A stretch of DNA of 64,000 nt from Spirochaetales bacterium UBA6872. GTDB taxonomy: Bacteria > Spirochaetota > Spirochaetia > Sphaerochaetales > Sphaerochaetaceae. Under the pieces are notes generated by a model that was not told the origin of the DNA, did not search any database, and was given only the letters and a program-made list of their open reading frames with translations. The translations under genes were made by a program, and so were the position numbers. Of this stretch, positions 54,202 to 63,741 are shown one piece after another. Location: positions 156,937 to 220,936 of the forward strand of contig DKCO01000053.1 of the NCBI GenBank assembly GCA_002452215.1, in the 5' to 3' direction. How positions within the stretch are numbered: the first letter of the stretch is position 1; each line of letters starts with the position of its first letter.

Positions 54202-55577
54202 GCTTTCAATATTATCCAAAGCGCTCCAGAGCCACCTGCATAAAATGGAGCGTTATTTTTTTCGCTAACGATTCCTGATTCGTCCAACATTCTTTCAACT
54301 AGTGGCCTTATTACACCTTCACCGCCGTCAGAATGAAGGCCTTTTCCTGTGATTATGCATATCTTTCTAAGCCCATTTTCCTTGCACTCACTCAAAAAGT
54401 CTGCCACCAGCTTCTGGCTATCTTGCTGAGTTTCACCATGGAGATCCAGAGTCGCTTGAGGCATCATAGTCCTAAGCTTTGTAATAGTAATCTTAGGCTT
54501 CGATTGGGAACTGTCCCCTTTCTCCTTTAAGATCTCCTCAAATGTCTTGACTGCCTCTTTCATAGTTGCTTTCTCGGTTTTTGGCAAGCTTTTTTTCTCA
54601 AAAGATGAAAGGATCTCTCCAAATGGCACTTCAGGACAATACTCTTGCTTCTTTATGCTATCTTTTTCTTCCAAACTCTCTTGAGACTCATCAGGGCGAA
54701 CAAAATCCATGTTTTTTCCGCCTATTATAGACCATGAGACATTTTCAGCTTTTCTGTTGTCTTCATCCTCTTGTCTAAAAAAACTATGCTCAGAAATAGG
54801 AATATCTGCTTGCTTTACAACCTCTTTCTTGCTCTCTTCATCAACTTTGACTACAAGAGCCACATCTTTTTGCTTTTTTTCTGTCTTTGTCTCAAACTCA
54901 TCAAGTATCAAGGAAAAATCAACATTGGGCTTGTATTGCTTGGAAGCTCGCTTTTCTTTTTTTTCGCTTGCATCTTGCACACTTTTCTCTTGCCTGACAA
55001 AACTCGTGTTCTTCCCGCCGATGATGGACCAAGAAGCGTTTTGCGCTAACTTGTTGTCATCATCTTCCTCTCGGAGCATATTCGAGACTGCTTGCTTTGC
55101 ATCTTTGCTTTTTGAAGGAACACTCTTTTTCCCATCAGGTTCGTTCTTAGCCGAAGATGATTCGAAGGACGAAAGGATATCAGCAAAAGATTTTGTTGGC
55201 TTGTATTCATTCTTGACGCTTTCGCATCTCTTTTGCACCTTGCTCTTGCCCTTTCCTTCCCATTTTGCAAGAATTGATCCAAAATCCTCTTTCTCGGCTT
55301 TGTTCTCTGTCTTTCCTGCCTTTGGTTTTGGCATAGAATAAGGATTGCCTGTCTTCTCAAATGAATAAAGTATATCAGCAAAAGACATAGCTGGATTGTA
55401 TCCTTGGACTATATCAGATGGCTTTTTGACGCTTTTTGCTTTAGGTTGCACTTTTATCGTTTTTTCGCTATCTGGAGCTTTTTCCTTCAACACAATACCA
55501 GCAAAAGGACTTATGTCCTGTTCTACTGCCCTATCTATTCTATTTGTCTTTTGTATATTCTTTTTCTTTCGTGACAT
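54198..55577 (-). CDS. Smr-domain protein with repeated N-terminal linear motifs
   Basis: The last 90 residues are a stand-alone Smr domain (MutS2 C-terminal type, RNA/DNA nicking): [28 protein letters not shown] and [12 protein letters not shown]. The first 360 residues are charged and probably disordered but carry repeats: a Y-x-P-x(3)-F-x-x-I-L-x-x-F-E unit four times (for example [44 protein letters not shown]), a weaker fifth ([10 protein letters not shown]), and [14 protein letters not shown] twice. These look like docking motifs for a partner. The ATG shares a base with the stop of the CBS-ACT gene (TAATG). 459 residues. Confidence 0.82.
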   Translation of the reverse strand: MSRKKKNIQKTNRIDRAVEQDISPFAGIVLKEKAPDSEKTIKVQPKAKSVKKPSDIVQGYNPAMSFADILYSFEKTGNPYSMPKPKAGKTENKAEKEDFGSILAKWEGKGKSKVQKRCESVKNEYKPTKSFADILSSFESSSAKNEPDGKKSVPSKSKDAKQAVSNMLREEDDDNKLAQNASWSIIGGKNTSFVRQEKSVQDASEKKEKRASKQYKPNVDFSLILDEFETKTEKKQKDVALVVKVDEESKKEVVKQADIPISEHSFFRQEDEDNRKAENVSWSIIGGKNMDFVRPDESQESLEEKDSIKKQEYCPEVPFGEILSSFEKKSLPKTEKATMKEAVKTFEEILKEKGDSSQSKPKITITKLRTMMPQATLDLHGETQQDSQKLVADFLSECKENGLRKICIITGKGLHSDGGEGVIRPLVERMLDESGIVSEKNNAPFYAGGSGALWIILKA

Positions 55578-56215
55578 TAAGTTTCCCTGATATCGATGAT
55601 CTTCACAACCATAGGAGAGAGTATAGCCGAAAGCTCTTCAGGCTTTATCCCTTGTACCTTCATCGTTACATAACCCTCTTCCTCTCGTGTTTTCAAAGAC
55701 CCTATTGAGACAATATCGACATTTCTTTGAGCTAAAGCCGAAGTAATCATTGCTATAACACCAGGCTTGTCTTTTACAAGGAAGTAAGCTCTGACGCCAT
55801 AATGCCTTGCTCCAAACACATCCAATAAAAGCCTATACATATCGGTCTTTGTGATAATACCAAGCAAATGATTGTCTTGGACAATAGGCAAGCAAGAGAC
55901 CTCGTTATCTACCATTATCCTTGTAGCTTCTTCCACAGTCGCACTCGGCCCAACTGTCATGAGCTCTGTAGACATCACATCTCTTACAACAAGTTTTGAA
56001 AGAAGATATGCCATCTTATGTATAGAGGCATTTTCGGAGCCAGAAGGAGATGCCTTCATTATATCTTTTTCAGATATAATCCCAACCAACTCTCCATTCT
56101 CTATAACAGGCAACCTATGCACTCCCTCCTTATCCATTACATCCAATGCTTTGTAGATGTTGATATCAGGAGAACATGTGATTGGATTTCGTGTCATGTT
56201 TTCAGATACGTTCAT
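55577..56215 (-). CDS. CBS-pair and ACT-domain protein (AcuB-like)
   Basis: Residues about 1-140 are two CBS domains (MTRNPITCSPDINIYKALDVM, GELVGIISEKDI; VMSTELMTVGPSATVEEATRIM, HLLGIITKTDMYRLL) that bind adenosyl ligands; residues about 145-212 are an ACT domain (FLVKDKPGVIAMITSALAQRNVDI). The layout is that of AcuB-type regulators with unknown target. SD AGGAAATGAG before the ATG. First of a pair with the Smr-domain gene. Confidence 0.85.
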   Translation of the reverse strand: MNVSENMTRNPITCSPDINIYKALDVMDKEGVHRLPVIENGELVGIISEKDIMKASPSGSENASIHKMAYLLSKLVVRDVMSTELMTVGPSATVEEATRIMVDNEVSCLPIVQDNHLLGIITKTDMYRLLLDVFGARHYGVRAYFLVKDKPGVIAMITSALAQRNVDIVSIGSLKTREEEGYVTMKVQGIKPEELSAILSPMVVKIIDIRET

Positions 56216-56317
56216 AGCTCATTTCCTATTTTGATTGTAATTTGATTGTCTTTATTAAACAAGAGAACATATTTCGAGCACATCAATGATATAGAAGAAA
56301 AAGATATTTTTCGATTA

Positions 56318-56346
56318 TTGAAAGAGATAGATTTTTACCATATAAT
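56318..56346 (+). promoter_or_regulatory. tRNA-Arg promoter
   Basis: TTGAAA (56318-56323), 17-nt spacer, perfect TATAAT (56341-56346), 10 nt before the mature tRNA 5' end. Confidence 0.8.
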
Positions 56347-56356
56347 AGCCAAAGTT

Positions 56357-56428
56357 GGGCCTATAGGTTAATGGATAGACCAGATCCCTCCTAAGGATCA
56401 GATACAGGTTCGATTCCCGTTGGGCCTA
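56357..56428 (+). tRNA. tRNA-Arg (anticodon CCT)
   Basis: Cloverleaf folded by eye: acceptor GGGCCTA with TGGGCCT (two G-U pairs), D-arm around GGTTAATGGATAGACC, anticodon stem GATCC/GGATC with loop CTCCTAA (anticodon CCT, reads AGG), T-arm ACAGG-TTCGATT-CCCGT (one A-C mismatch) and discriminator A. The CCA end is not encoded. Own promoter and terminator, so it is a single-gene unit. Confidence 0.9.
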
Positions 56429-56432
56429 AGTA

Positions 56433-56467
56433 AGCCAGATATTGCAAACTCAATCTCTGGCTTTTTT
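56433..56467 (+). terminator. Rho-independent terminator after tRNA-Arg
   Basis: Seven-bp stem AGCCAGA / TCTGGCT with a 16-nt loop, followed by a run of six T residues. Confidence 0.85.
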
Positions 56468-56548
56468 CTTGAAAATTTCCCCAATTGACATTTATGTTGA
56501 CTTTCAAGCAATTGCGACCAAAGAATATAAAGACAACCAGGAGGAAAA

Positions 56549-57157
56549 ATGAAAAGAATACTAGCCATTTTTGCAATTATAGCTCTCTGCATCTCACTTG
56601 CTTTTGCATCTAATCCAAACGATGAAAAGAGACTCAATATTGGTGCTGATATTGGAATATTATCACAAGGAATATCTGTAAGATATGTGCAAAATCGCTG
56701 GTGTGAGGTTGAATCGTCATTGCGGTTACCAATTTCCGCATACATCTATAGTGCAATAGATTCATCATCAGACACTACTTACACCTTTGACCCATACGTA
56801 ATACTATCCCCTGAATTGAGTGCGACATACTATTTCTCACCTGTAAAATCGGGTCCCTTTAGGCTTGCACTTGGAATCAACGGTTCAATTTCCGTAAATA
56901 CAAATGGCCCATCTATCGAGAACCCTGGAACCGAATCAGAGACACACCATAGCGCTGGTGCTTTGCTACTGCTTGGACTTAAGCCAGCAATAAAGATGCA
57001 ACTTGATTTTGAAAAATGGGGCATTAATATCTCCGCAACATACCCGCTTCTTGCCTACCCAATCAGCCTTGGATATGCTACATTCGACTCAGCAATGATG
57101 GGAATTGTCTCTCAAATATACGGGATTTTAAGAGTAGGGTTCGACTTTAGAATATAG
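56549..57157 (+). CDS. Predicted outer-membrane beta-barrel protein
   Basis: A 202-residue secreted protein: signal peptide MKRILAIFAIIALCISLAFA, then alternating amphipathic strands (RLNIGADIGILSQGISVRYVQ, YVILSPELSATYYF, FRLALGINGSISVN) and a final strand ending in an aromatic-hydrophobic residue pair (GILRVGFDFRI), the usual signal for barrel assembly. No specific family recognised. GGAGG lies 5-6 nt before the ATG. Tail-to-tail with the LysR gene. Confidence 0.65.
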   Translation: MKRILAIFAIIALCISLAFASNPNDEKRLNIGADIGILSQGISVRYVQNRWCEVESSLRLPISAYIYSAIDSSSDTTYTFDPYVILSPELSATYYFSPVKSGPFRLALGINGSISVNTNGPSIENPGTESETHHSAGALLLLGLKPAIKMQLDFEKWGINISATYPLLAYPISLGYATFDSAMMGIVSQIYGILRVGFDFRI

Positions 57158-57167
57158 GACAAAGAAG

Positions 57168-58067
57168 TCAAATCACATAAGCTTTCTTGATTTGTTGCAA
57201 TAGCTTTCGAGCGGCAATGCTACAATGCTCTCCTTGGTCTTCTATCAATAGAATCTCTCGTAGCGGAAGCATAAAATCCTTTGGGGATATTACTCTCACT
57301 GATTTATTTGCAATTGCAACTGTGGTAGCAAACTCTGGCAAAAAAGCAACTCCAAGCCCCGCTTTTACAAGAGGAAGGATTACGCCTGATGAGGATACTC
57401 CAATCTCCGGTTCCCATTCCATTGCATTTCTTGCAAAGTATTTGTCATGGAAATCAGCACTTGATGTATAGCTGGAGTGTCCAATAAAAGGAAGTTTTGA
57501 TAGCTCCTTTAACTCAATAGAATCATGTGGCCAATGCTTATTAAGAGCAGAATCCACAAGATGCTCCTTGTAACGCATTAGAAGTGTCTGATTGAAATCA
57601 TTCTTCTTGTATATCGGGCCATTTACTACAGCAAAATCTATAACTCCGGATCTCAATGCATCAATTGCTTGGCTTGTCGAGTATGATGAGATTAGAATCT
57701 TTATGTTAGGATGTTCGCTTTTGAATGCCTTTAGTGAATCTACGACTACGCTTTGAAATGCAACATCTGTTGCGCCTATGCATACAACTCCAGCCGACAA
57801 ATCGTTCTCAGCACTAAGCTCTGCCTCAGCTGCTCTTAGCTCATTGTATGCAACAGAAACATGGGCAAAAAGCTTCTCGCCTTCCATCGTCAATGCTATT
57901 CCTCTATTGCTCCTGATCATCAACTTGCAACCCATTTGCATCTCAAGCTTGCTCATAAGCTTTGACAAGTTAGGCTGATTGCTATTAAGAAGTTTGGCAA
58001 CAAGTGATAGGTTTTTGTACTTGCCAACATAGTAGAAAATCTTGTAATAGTCGTAATTTATATTCAC
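57168..58067 (-). CDS. LysR-family transcriptional regulator
   Basis: N-terminal winged helix-turn-helix (about 1-65: YYKIFYYVGKYKNLSLVAKLLNSNQPNLSKLMSKLEMQMGCKLM) and a C-terminal periplasmic-binding-like effector domain (about 90-299). 299 residues. The N-terminus and motif NQPNLSKLMSKLE are typical. It is transcribed divergently from the SLC13-SDR-amidohydrolase-BCCT operon across a 300-bp gap and is its likely activator, with a substrate or intermediate as co-inducer. Confidence 0.9.
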   Translation of the reverse strand: MNINYDYYKIFYYVGKYKNLSLVAKLLNSNQPNLSKLMSKLEMQMGCKLMIRSNRGIALTMEGEKLFAHVSVAYNELRAAEAELSAENDLSAGVVCIGATDVAFQSVVVDSLKAFKSEHPNIKILISSYSTSQAIDALRSGVIDFAVVNGPIYKKNDFNQTLLMRYKEHLVDSALNKHWPHDSIELKELSKLPFIGHSSYTSSADFHDKYFARNAMEWEPEIGVSSSGVILPLVKAGLGVAFLPEFATTVAIANKSVRVISPKDFMLPLREILLIEDQGEHCSIAARKLLQQIKKAYVI

Positions 58068-58287
58068 TTTTCCATAGTATCATCAAACGAGGATATTGTG
58101 AATAAATAGATAAATTTTTGTCGATATATTTTTAGCTATTGAAAGCACTTACAAAGGAAACCATACTTCTCAAAAGTTTTAGCAAAATCACTATAATACC
58201 TGTTATTGCATGACTTTAGTTATAGCTCTGATAGCCCACCAGGTTGGATTCAAACAAACGTCTTGGTATGTAATTTTTATATATTAG

Positions 58288-58333
58288 CTATTTCAAAATA
58301 GTATTTTACACTGTACTTTCATTTCTCTATCCT
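58288..58333 (+). promoter_or_regulatory. Candidate promoter and LysR operator for the SLC13-BCCT operon
   Basis: A 6-bp perfect dyad CTATTT-CA-AAATAG (58288-58301) ends 3 nt before a -35 TTTACA (58305-58310), followed by a 17-nt spacer and TATCCT (58328-58333). A dyad abutting the -35 is the standard LysR activation site position. The rest of the 58068-58367 gap shows no other feature. Confidence 0.45.
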
Positions 58334-58367
58334 ATGCCTAAAATTCAAGCTCTATGGAGGAATATGA

Positions 58368-59651
58368 ATGAACACAATGGTTTTATGCTTATTGATTTTC
58401 TTAGCAATGATCATACTTTTCTTCATTAAGAAAATTCCTATGTCATACACTTGTATGGGTGTAATCGTCGCGCTATTTGTTGGTGGCTGTGTTGATGCTA
58501 AAACAGTCTTTGCTGGCTTTGGAAACAACAACGTAGTCACGATGGCTGCAATGTTTGTAGTAGCAGCAGGACTTGCAAGAACACAGATGGTAAATCATCT
58601 GTCGAATCTTCTGTACAAGGTCAACGATGGATCGTTTACAAAAATCCTCGCGTCTTATGCGCTTGTAACTATGATCCTTGGACAATTTGTGCCCTCCCTT
58701 GCCGCTCTCTTTGCTATGGTATGCCCTCTTGTTCAGAACATGTGCAAAAAGATGAATATAAGTCCAACGAAGATGCTCTACCCTATTGCTATTGTCACTG
58801 TCTCATGTTCATTCATAATTGAGCCAATTGGTCCATATGCAGCTTGGTTTGTCACACAAAACGGATACCTTGAGTCCTATGGTTGGGCTGGCAATCCTCT
58901 TAGTATGTGGTCTGAAACACTTGTATTCCTACCTACAGGCATAATCACATTCCTAGTTGCAATCTTCATTGTCCCTAAATTCCTTCCATCAGAACCGGAA
59001 TTCCCAGTAACAACTCTAGAAGAGGCAGGACAACTTCAAAAGCAAGAACCGCTTACTCCTGTCAGAGAGTTCTTGGGCTATGGTGTATTTATTGCTGTTG
59101 TCATTGGGCTTATGTGCGGCCTTCCATCATGGGCTGTAACACTTGCCGGTGCTGTTGTAATAGTAATATCGGGCGTCCTCACAGAAAAGGAGTCGATCAC
59201 AGCCATGAACATGCCAATGGTTTTGCTATATGCAGGCGTAACGGTGCTTGGCTCGGCATTGAGCTCAACTGGTGCTGCTGAGTATCTTGGAGAGTTCATA
59301 AAAATGCTCCTTGGAAATGTCACAAACAGCTATGTGATTGGAGCAATCATCTTCTTGGCATCATTCATTATGACATCGCTTCTTTACAATAAAGCAGTAA
59401 CAACAGTACTCATCCCTATCATTGTCCTATCTCTTAGCAGCATGGGAATGGACCCGAGAGGATGTGTAATTCTTTGCTCGCTTGCTTCCATGTCATCACT
59501 TATAACACCACTTCCAAACCCAGTAATACCAATGGCTATGCAAACAGGTGGATACTCGCAAAAGACTATTTTGAAAGTTGGTCTTATAAGTGCATTATTC
59601 CGTTTTGTTTTTGGAGTCGGCATAGCGATGACACTATTCCCAGTTAAGTAA
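58368..59651 (+). CDS. SLC13/citrate-transporter-superfamily permease
   Basis: A 427-residue inner-membrane permease of the ion-transporter (SLC13/ArsB/CitMHS) superfamily with about 11 helices arranged as two similar halves: GFGNNNVVTMAAMFVVAAGLARTQ in the first and MVLLYAGVTVLGSALSSTGAAEYL in the second, plus LITPLPNPVIPMAM near the end. Likely a sodium- or proton-coupled organic-acid transporter. GGAGG lies 7 nt before the ATG. First gene of the operon. Confidence 0.82.
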   Translation: MNTMVLCLLIFLAMIILFFIKKIPMSYTCMGVIVALFVGGCVDAKTVFAGFGNNNVVTMAAMFVVAAGLARTQMVNHLSNLLYKVNDGSFTKILASYALVTMILGQFVPSLAALFAMVCPLVQNMCKKMNISPTKMLYPIAIVTVSCSFIIEPIGPYAAWFVTQNGYLESYGWAGNPLSMWSETLVFLPTGIITFLVAIFIVPKFLPSEPEFPVTTLEEAGQLQKQEPLTPVREFLGYGVFIAVVIGLMCGLPSWAVTLAGAVVIVISGVLTEKESITAMNMPMVLLYAGVTVLGSALSSTGAAEYLGEFIKMLLGNVTNSYVIGAIIFLASFIMTSLLYNKAVTTVLIPIIVLSLSSMGMDPRGCVILCSLASMSSLITPLPNPVIPMAMQTGGYSQKTILKVGLISALFRFVFGVGIAMTLFPVK

Positions 59652-59668
59652 AAAGAAGAGGTAAATAT

Positions 59669-60457
59669 ATGAAACGTTTTATAAACAAGGTAGTTGCAAT
59701 CACAGGCGGCGGCTCTGGTATGGGTAAAACCACTTGCGAGATGTTTGCAAATGAAGGTGCAATCATTGCTGTAATCGATGTTAACGAACAAGGTGCTCTT
59801 GACACTGTCAAAGCAATAGAGAACAACGGTGGCAAAGCAAAAGCATATAAAGCCGATATCACTGACGAGACAAGGATGGCAGATGTATTTGAAGACATCT
59901 ACAATACTTTTGGACACATCGACATCCTTTATAACAATGCAGGGATAAGCCCTACGGGGACAGCTGTTACAACATCGATTGACGATTTCAGAAAAGTCAT
60001 CAAAATCGATATGGAAGCTGTATTCATCGCATGTCATATCGTAATCCCTTATATGGAAAAACAAGGCGGTGGAGTAATTCTAAATACCGTTGGGACATAT
60101 GGGCTAAGGCCTACTCCAAACAAGATTGGCTACTCGGCAGCCAAAGCAGCTGCTTTAAGCCTTACAAGATCGATTGCTGTCGACTTTGCAAGAAGCAATA
60201 TCAGATGCAATGCTATTTGCCCGGGGTTTGTAGACACACCTCTAAACAAGGGGTTTGAAGGCGAAGCACGGGAAAGGTTCTTGGACAAATATCAACCTTC
60301 TCTTTACAAGATACAGCCAGAGGATATAGCACTGACAGCCATGTGGCTTGCAAGCGATGATGCTAAAGCCATTACAGGACAGCCTATTGTTGTAGATGGA
60401 GGCACTGAGGCTTGCCTCTACTTCAACTACAAGAAACCATCCGAAGTTGCTAAATAG
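59669..60457 (+). CDS. Short-chain dehydrogenase/reductase
   Basis: Classical SDR, 262 residues: cofactor-binding TGGGSGMGK, acidic IDVNEQ after beta2 (NAD-preferring), NNAG, the catalytic YSAAK and PGFVDTPL. Oxidises or reduces a hydroxyl/keto group of the pathway substrate. Starts 17 bp after the permease gene, so co-transcribed. Closest to 3-oxoacyl/glucose-dehydrogenase-like SDRs; the substrate cannot be told from sequence. Confidence 0.88.
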   Translation: MKRFINKVVAITGGGSGMGKTTCEMFANEGAIIAVIDVNEQGALDTVKAIENNGGKAKAYKADITDETRMADVFEDIYNTFGHIDILYNNAGISPTGTAVTTSIDDFRKVIKIDMEAVFIACHIVIPYMEKQGGGVILNTVGTYGLRPTPNKIGYSAAKAAALSLTRSIAVDFARSNIRCNAICPGFVDTPLNKGFEGEARERFLDKYQPSLYKIQPEDIALTAMWLASDDAKAITGQPIVVDGGTEACLYFNYKKPSEVAK

Positions 60458-60525
60458 CATCAAGGATTTTATATGGCAATTCAACTAATTCTGAGTTGCC
60501 ATTTTGATTTCAAGAGGATTGAAGA

Positions 60526-62004
60526 ATGGATAAATATATTGTCAAATCAAAATATCTTTGGAATGGAATTGACGATAAGGTATCGATAGATAGAGCAATC
60601 TTGATTGAAAATGGAAAGATTGCATCAATCGACACTCTAGACAAAATAAAAGCCGAAAACCCTTCGGCAAAGGTCATCGCTGGCAAGGATTATCTTGTCC
60701 TTCCTGCGTTCATAGATGCCCATGACCATGGCAGAGGTGTATCTCCTGTGGCATTCGGTGCCTTTGATAGAGCTCTTGAATTGTGGCTTCAAGACCTGAA
60801 CAAGCTTCCATGCATACCACACTATGATGCTTGCTACTATGATGGAATCAGGCTTGTAAGCTCAGGTGTTGCAACTGTCCTACACAGCCACAACCCTAAT
60901 AGCTTCAGCAACATAAGACAGGAGATGGTCGATAGCGCACATGGCTATAAGGATGCAGGAATACGCAGCATTCTATGCCCACTCTACCTCGATCAGAACA
61001 AACGAATATATTATAACAGGGATCAGTTCTTGGCAGAGCTTCCAGACTCTATCAGGGAACCTTTTGCAAAAGGCATCAAAGATAAAATCATGACAATGGA
61101 TGAATATCTTCGTCTTGTTGAAGGCATTGTATCTGATTTGAAGGATGAGATTGCCAAAGGATGGTGCGAGGTACAGCTCCATCCAAATGGTGGCCAATGG
61201 TGCAGCGATGAGGCGCTTCTTGAAATGAAGAGCTATGCACTCGAGCACAACATGAATATACACTTGCACCTTCTTGAGACAAAGTACCAAAAAGAGTATG
61301 CAATGCGAACATGGGGGAAAAACTTCATCAAGCACTACAATGATATAGGTTTCTTGGGCCCATGGGTCTCGTTTGCCCACTCTGTTTATATGGATGATGA
61401 AGATCTTGCTCTGGTAAAGCAATCTGGTGCTGTACTTGTCAACAACCCTTCCTCCAATCTACGTCTTAGAAGTGGTTCGTTTAGAATCAACAAAGTACAC
61501 GAGCTTGGAATCAATGCAGGCATCGGGCTTGATGGGTGCGCATATGATGACGACCAGGATTATCTAAGAGAAATCAGAACAGCATGGCTTAACAACACTG
61601 TCACTGGTGTAAATGGTGGCGTTGACTATATGAAAGTCCTTAGAATGGCAACATCAATGGGTGCAAAGATCGAGAGGAGAAAACTATCCGAGGGTATAAT
61701 AGATGTCGGAGCAAACGCAGATCTTACCTTGATTGATGCAAACAAGCTCTATAAGCCATATGCTGATAGCTATATCGATCCTCTTGCCCTTCTTGTCCAG
61801 AAAGCAACCAGGGATTATGTAGAAATGACTATAGTAAATGGAAACATCTCCTGGAGCAAAGACAATGAGCATTTTGCAAAGGAGGAAGAAGCCGAGACTC
61901 TCCTTCGTAGCAGCATCATCGCTTGGCGATCCCAGCATAGTGAAAGACGCGACAATGAGCTTTTGATCTCATATGTAAAAGATTTCTATAAGGATGTTGA
62001 ATAA
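60526..62004 (+). CDS. Amidohydrolase-family deaminase/hydrolase
   Basis: A 492-residue metal-dependent amidohydrolase of the SsnA/TrzN/MTA-deaminase-like branch. Metal ligands: LPAFIDAHDHGRG (HxH, with Asp between), NIHLHLLETKYQKEY (HxxE-type), SFAHSVYM (His) and GIGLDGCAYDDDQD (Asp). A C-terminal extension of about 50 residues is unusual. It would cleave a C-N bond in a cyclic or guanidino/amine compound. 68 bp after the SDR gene; its TAA shares the A with the ATG of the BCCT gene. Confidence 0.82.
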   Translation: MDKYIVKSKYLWNGIDDKVSIDRAILIENGKIASIDTLDKIKAENPSAKVIAGKDYLVLPAFIDAHDHGRGVSPVAFGAFDRALELWLQDLNKLPCIPHYDACYYDGIRLVSSGVATVLHSHNPNSFSNIRQEMVDSAHGYKDAGIRSILCPLYLDQNKRIYYNRDQFLAELPDSIREPFAKGIKDKIMTMDEYLRLVEGIVSDLKDEIAKGWCEVQLHPNGGQWCSDEALLEMKSYALEHNMNIHLHLLETKYQKEYAMRTWGKNFIKHYNDIGFLGPWVSFAHSVYMDDEDLALVKQSGAVLVNNPSSNLRLRSGSFRINKVHELGINAGIGLDGCAYDDDQDYLREIRTAWLNNTVTGVNGGVDYMKVLRMATSMGAKIERRKLSEGIIDVGANADLTLIDANKLYKPYADSYIDPLALLVQKATRDYVEMTIVNGNISWSKDNEHFAKEEEAETLLRSSIIAWRSQHSERRDNELLISYVKDFYKDVE

Positions 62005-63575
62005 TGAATGACAAAGGAATCAGAAAATCTGTCTTTATCCCAACATTTATTATTGTCCTAGGCTCTGGAATTATCGGCCTTATAAACAATCAAATACTGA
62101 TATCAAGCTTCCAGAAGGCATTCGATTGGTCTTACATCAACCTAAGCTGGCTTTTTCAGATTATTTTTCTTGTGGTTCTTTTCTTATGTCTTTTGATGAC
62201 ATTCACTAAAAAAGGCAACATAAGGTTCGGAGGCCCAGACGCAAAAGCAAAATACCCATTCTGGCAATGGTTTGCTATGGCTCTGACAGGTGGCCTTGGT
62301 GCTACTATTGTATCATCGGGAATTTCACAACCGATAATATTCATGGAAAGCGTATGGGGAGAGCTTGAAGGGTACAAAATAGAGCCTGGAAGCGCTGAGG
62401 CTGTATTATTTGGTCTTGGAAGGACTTTTCATGAGTGGTCTTTTGTTCCATATGCTGTATTTGGTGTATGCGGAGTATGCATAGCTTATACTTGCTTCAA
62501 CAGGAAAAAACCATTGGCTATTTCAAATACATTGGAACCAATATTCGGCAAAAAGAGCCATAACAAGATATTTGCAACTGTTGTTGATTGCATTTCTGTG
62601 CTTGCTCTTGCCCTTGGGTCGGTTGGCACATTAGGAACGCTCCTTGGTCTTGTAACAATATGTTTGCAAAACATATACAATGTTCCTCGTAGTACAACAA
62701 TGATGTTCGTAATAATGGTATTTTCGACCATACTCTACCTCTCCTCTTCTCTCAGCGGTGTAGATAAGGGCATCAAATTCTTTGCGAGCCTAAACTTCAA
62801 GTTCTATGTTGGGCTAATGGTATTCGTAATCATTTTTGGCCATTCTGCTGCATATATAATGAACACAGCAACATCCTCTATAGGCTATTGGATACAGAAA
62901 TTCCCTCTTTGGATGATGGATACAGGTTCAATTGGCGGGGAACGCCTAGTCAAGTGGTGGACAATATACACTTGGGCGTTCTGGATTGCATATGCACCTG
63001 TTACAAGCGTATTCCTGGCCCAGATATCATATGGAAGGACTATAAGGGAGTTCCTGATAGTAAACTGGATTATGCCAAGCGTTTTTGCAATTGTTTGGTT
63101 CTCGCTATTCGGATCAACAGCAATGAATTGGCAGATAAACGGAGTTGCCGATATCGCTGGTGCTATAGCAAAAGATGGAACTTATGCAGGAATATGGACG
63201 TTCATGAGAAATCTGCCACTTTATAAGATCTTGATTCCAGTCAATTTATTCATAATGTTCATCTCCTTCTCAACTTCAGCAGACAATGGAGTTACAGTAC
63301 TATCAGCACTATGCATGAAAGGAAGGAAAATCGGAGATGAGGCTCCTGCTGCTTTGAAAGTCGTATGGGGTGCTGCCATAGGGCTTCTTGCATTCCTATT
63401 GATGGCATTTGCATCTGGCGCAAAAGGCAATGATGGAGTCAGATACATGGTAGTTGCGCTGGGTTCTGTGATCGCTATCTTAGTAGTGTTCATGATTGCA
63501 TCTTTGATAAAAATGCTATTCGTGAAACCGATAGAAGAAGAAATAGCAGCAACTGTAAAAGGCGATTTTCAATAA
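62004..63575 (+). CDS. BCCT-family transporter
   Basis: Betaine/carnitine/choline transporter, 523 residues with about 12 helices. Family hallmarks: FGGPDAKAKYPFWQWFAM, the glycine-rich ALTGGLGATIVSSGISQP and the tryptophan-rich WWTIYTWAFWIAYAP that lines the quaternary-amine cation-pi box. Imports a trimethylammonium-like substrate by Na+ or H+ symport or antiport. Translationally coupled to the amidohydrolase gene. Confidence 0.9.
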   Translation: MNDKGIRKSVFIPTFIIVLGSGIIGLINNQILISSFQKAFDWSYINLSWLFQIIFLVVLFLCLLMTFTKKGNIRFGGPDAKAKYPFWQWFAMALTGGLGATIVSSGISQPIIFMESVWGELEGYKIEPGSAEAVLFGLGRTFHEWSFVPYAVFGVCGVCIAYTCFNRKKPLAISNTLEPIFGKKSHNKIFATVVDCISVLALALGSVGTLGTLLGLVTICLQNIYNVPRSTTMMFVIMVFSTILYLSSSLSGVDKGIKFFASLNFKFYVGLMVFVIIFGHSAAYIMNTATSSIGYWIQKFPLWMMDTGSIGGERLVKWWTIYTWAFWIAYAPVTSVFLAQISYGRTIREFLIVNWIMPSVFAIVWFSLFGSTAMNWQINGVADIAGAIAKDGTYAGIWTFMRNLPLYKILIPVNLFIMFISFSTSADNGVTVLSALCMKGRKIGDEAPAALKVVWGAAIGLLAFLLMAFASGAKGNDGVRYMVVALGSVIAILVVFMIASLIKMLFVKPIEEEIAATVKGDFQ

Positions 63576-63592
63576 TACCAAAGAGAAGAATC

Positions 63593-63626
63593 GGGACATA
63601 ACAGATATTCTGAAGTGTCCCATTTT
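63593..63626 (+). terminator. Terminator of the SLC13-BCCT operon
   Basis: GGGACA (63593-63598) pairs with TGTCCC (63616-63621); ATTTTC follows. Weak T tract. Confidence 0.55.
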
Positions 63627-63741
63627 CTCAAAAAAAATGTGTACGAATGCATTTCATCCAAAAAGCAAAGTACTTTTCCCAAGCAATGTTAGATGGCACT
63701 CATTCTTGAGAAACTACTGTTCTAAAACCCATTAAGTTGTC

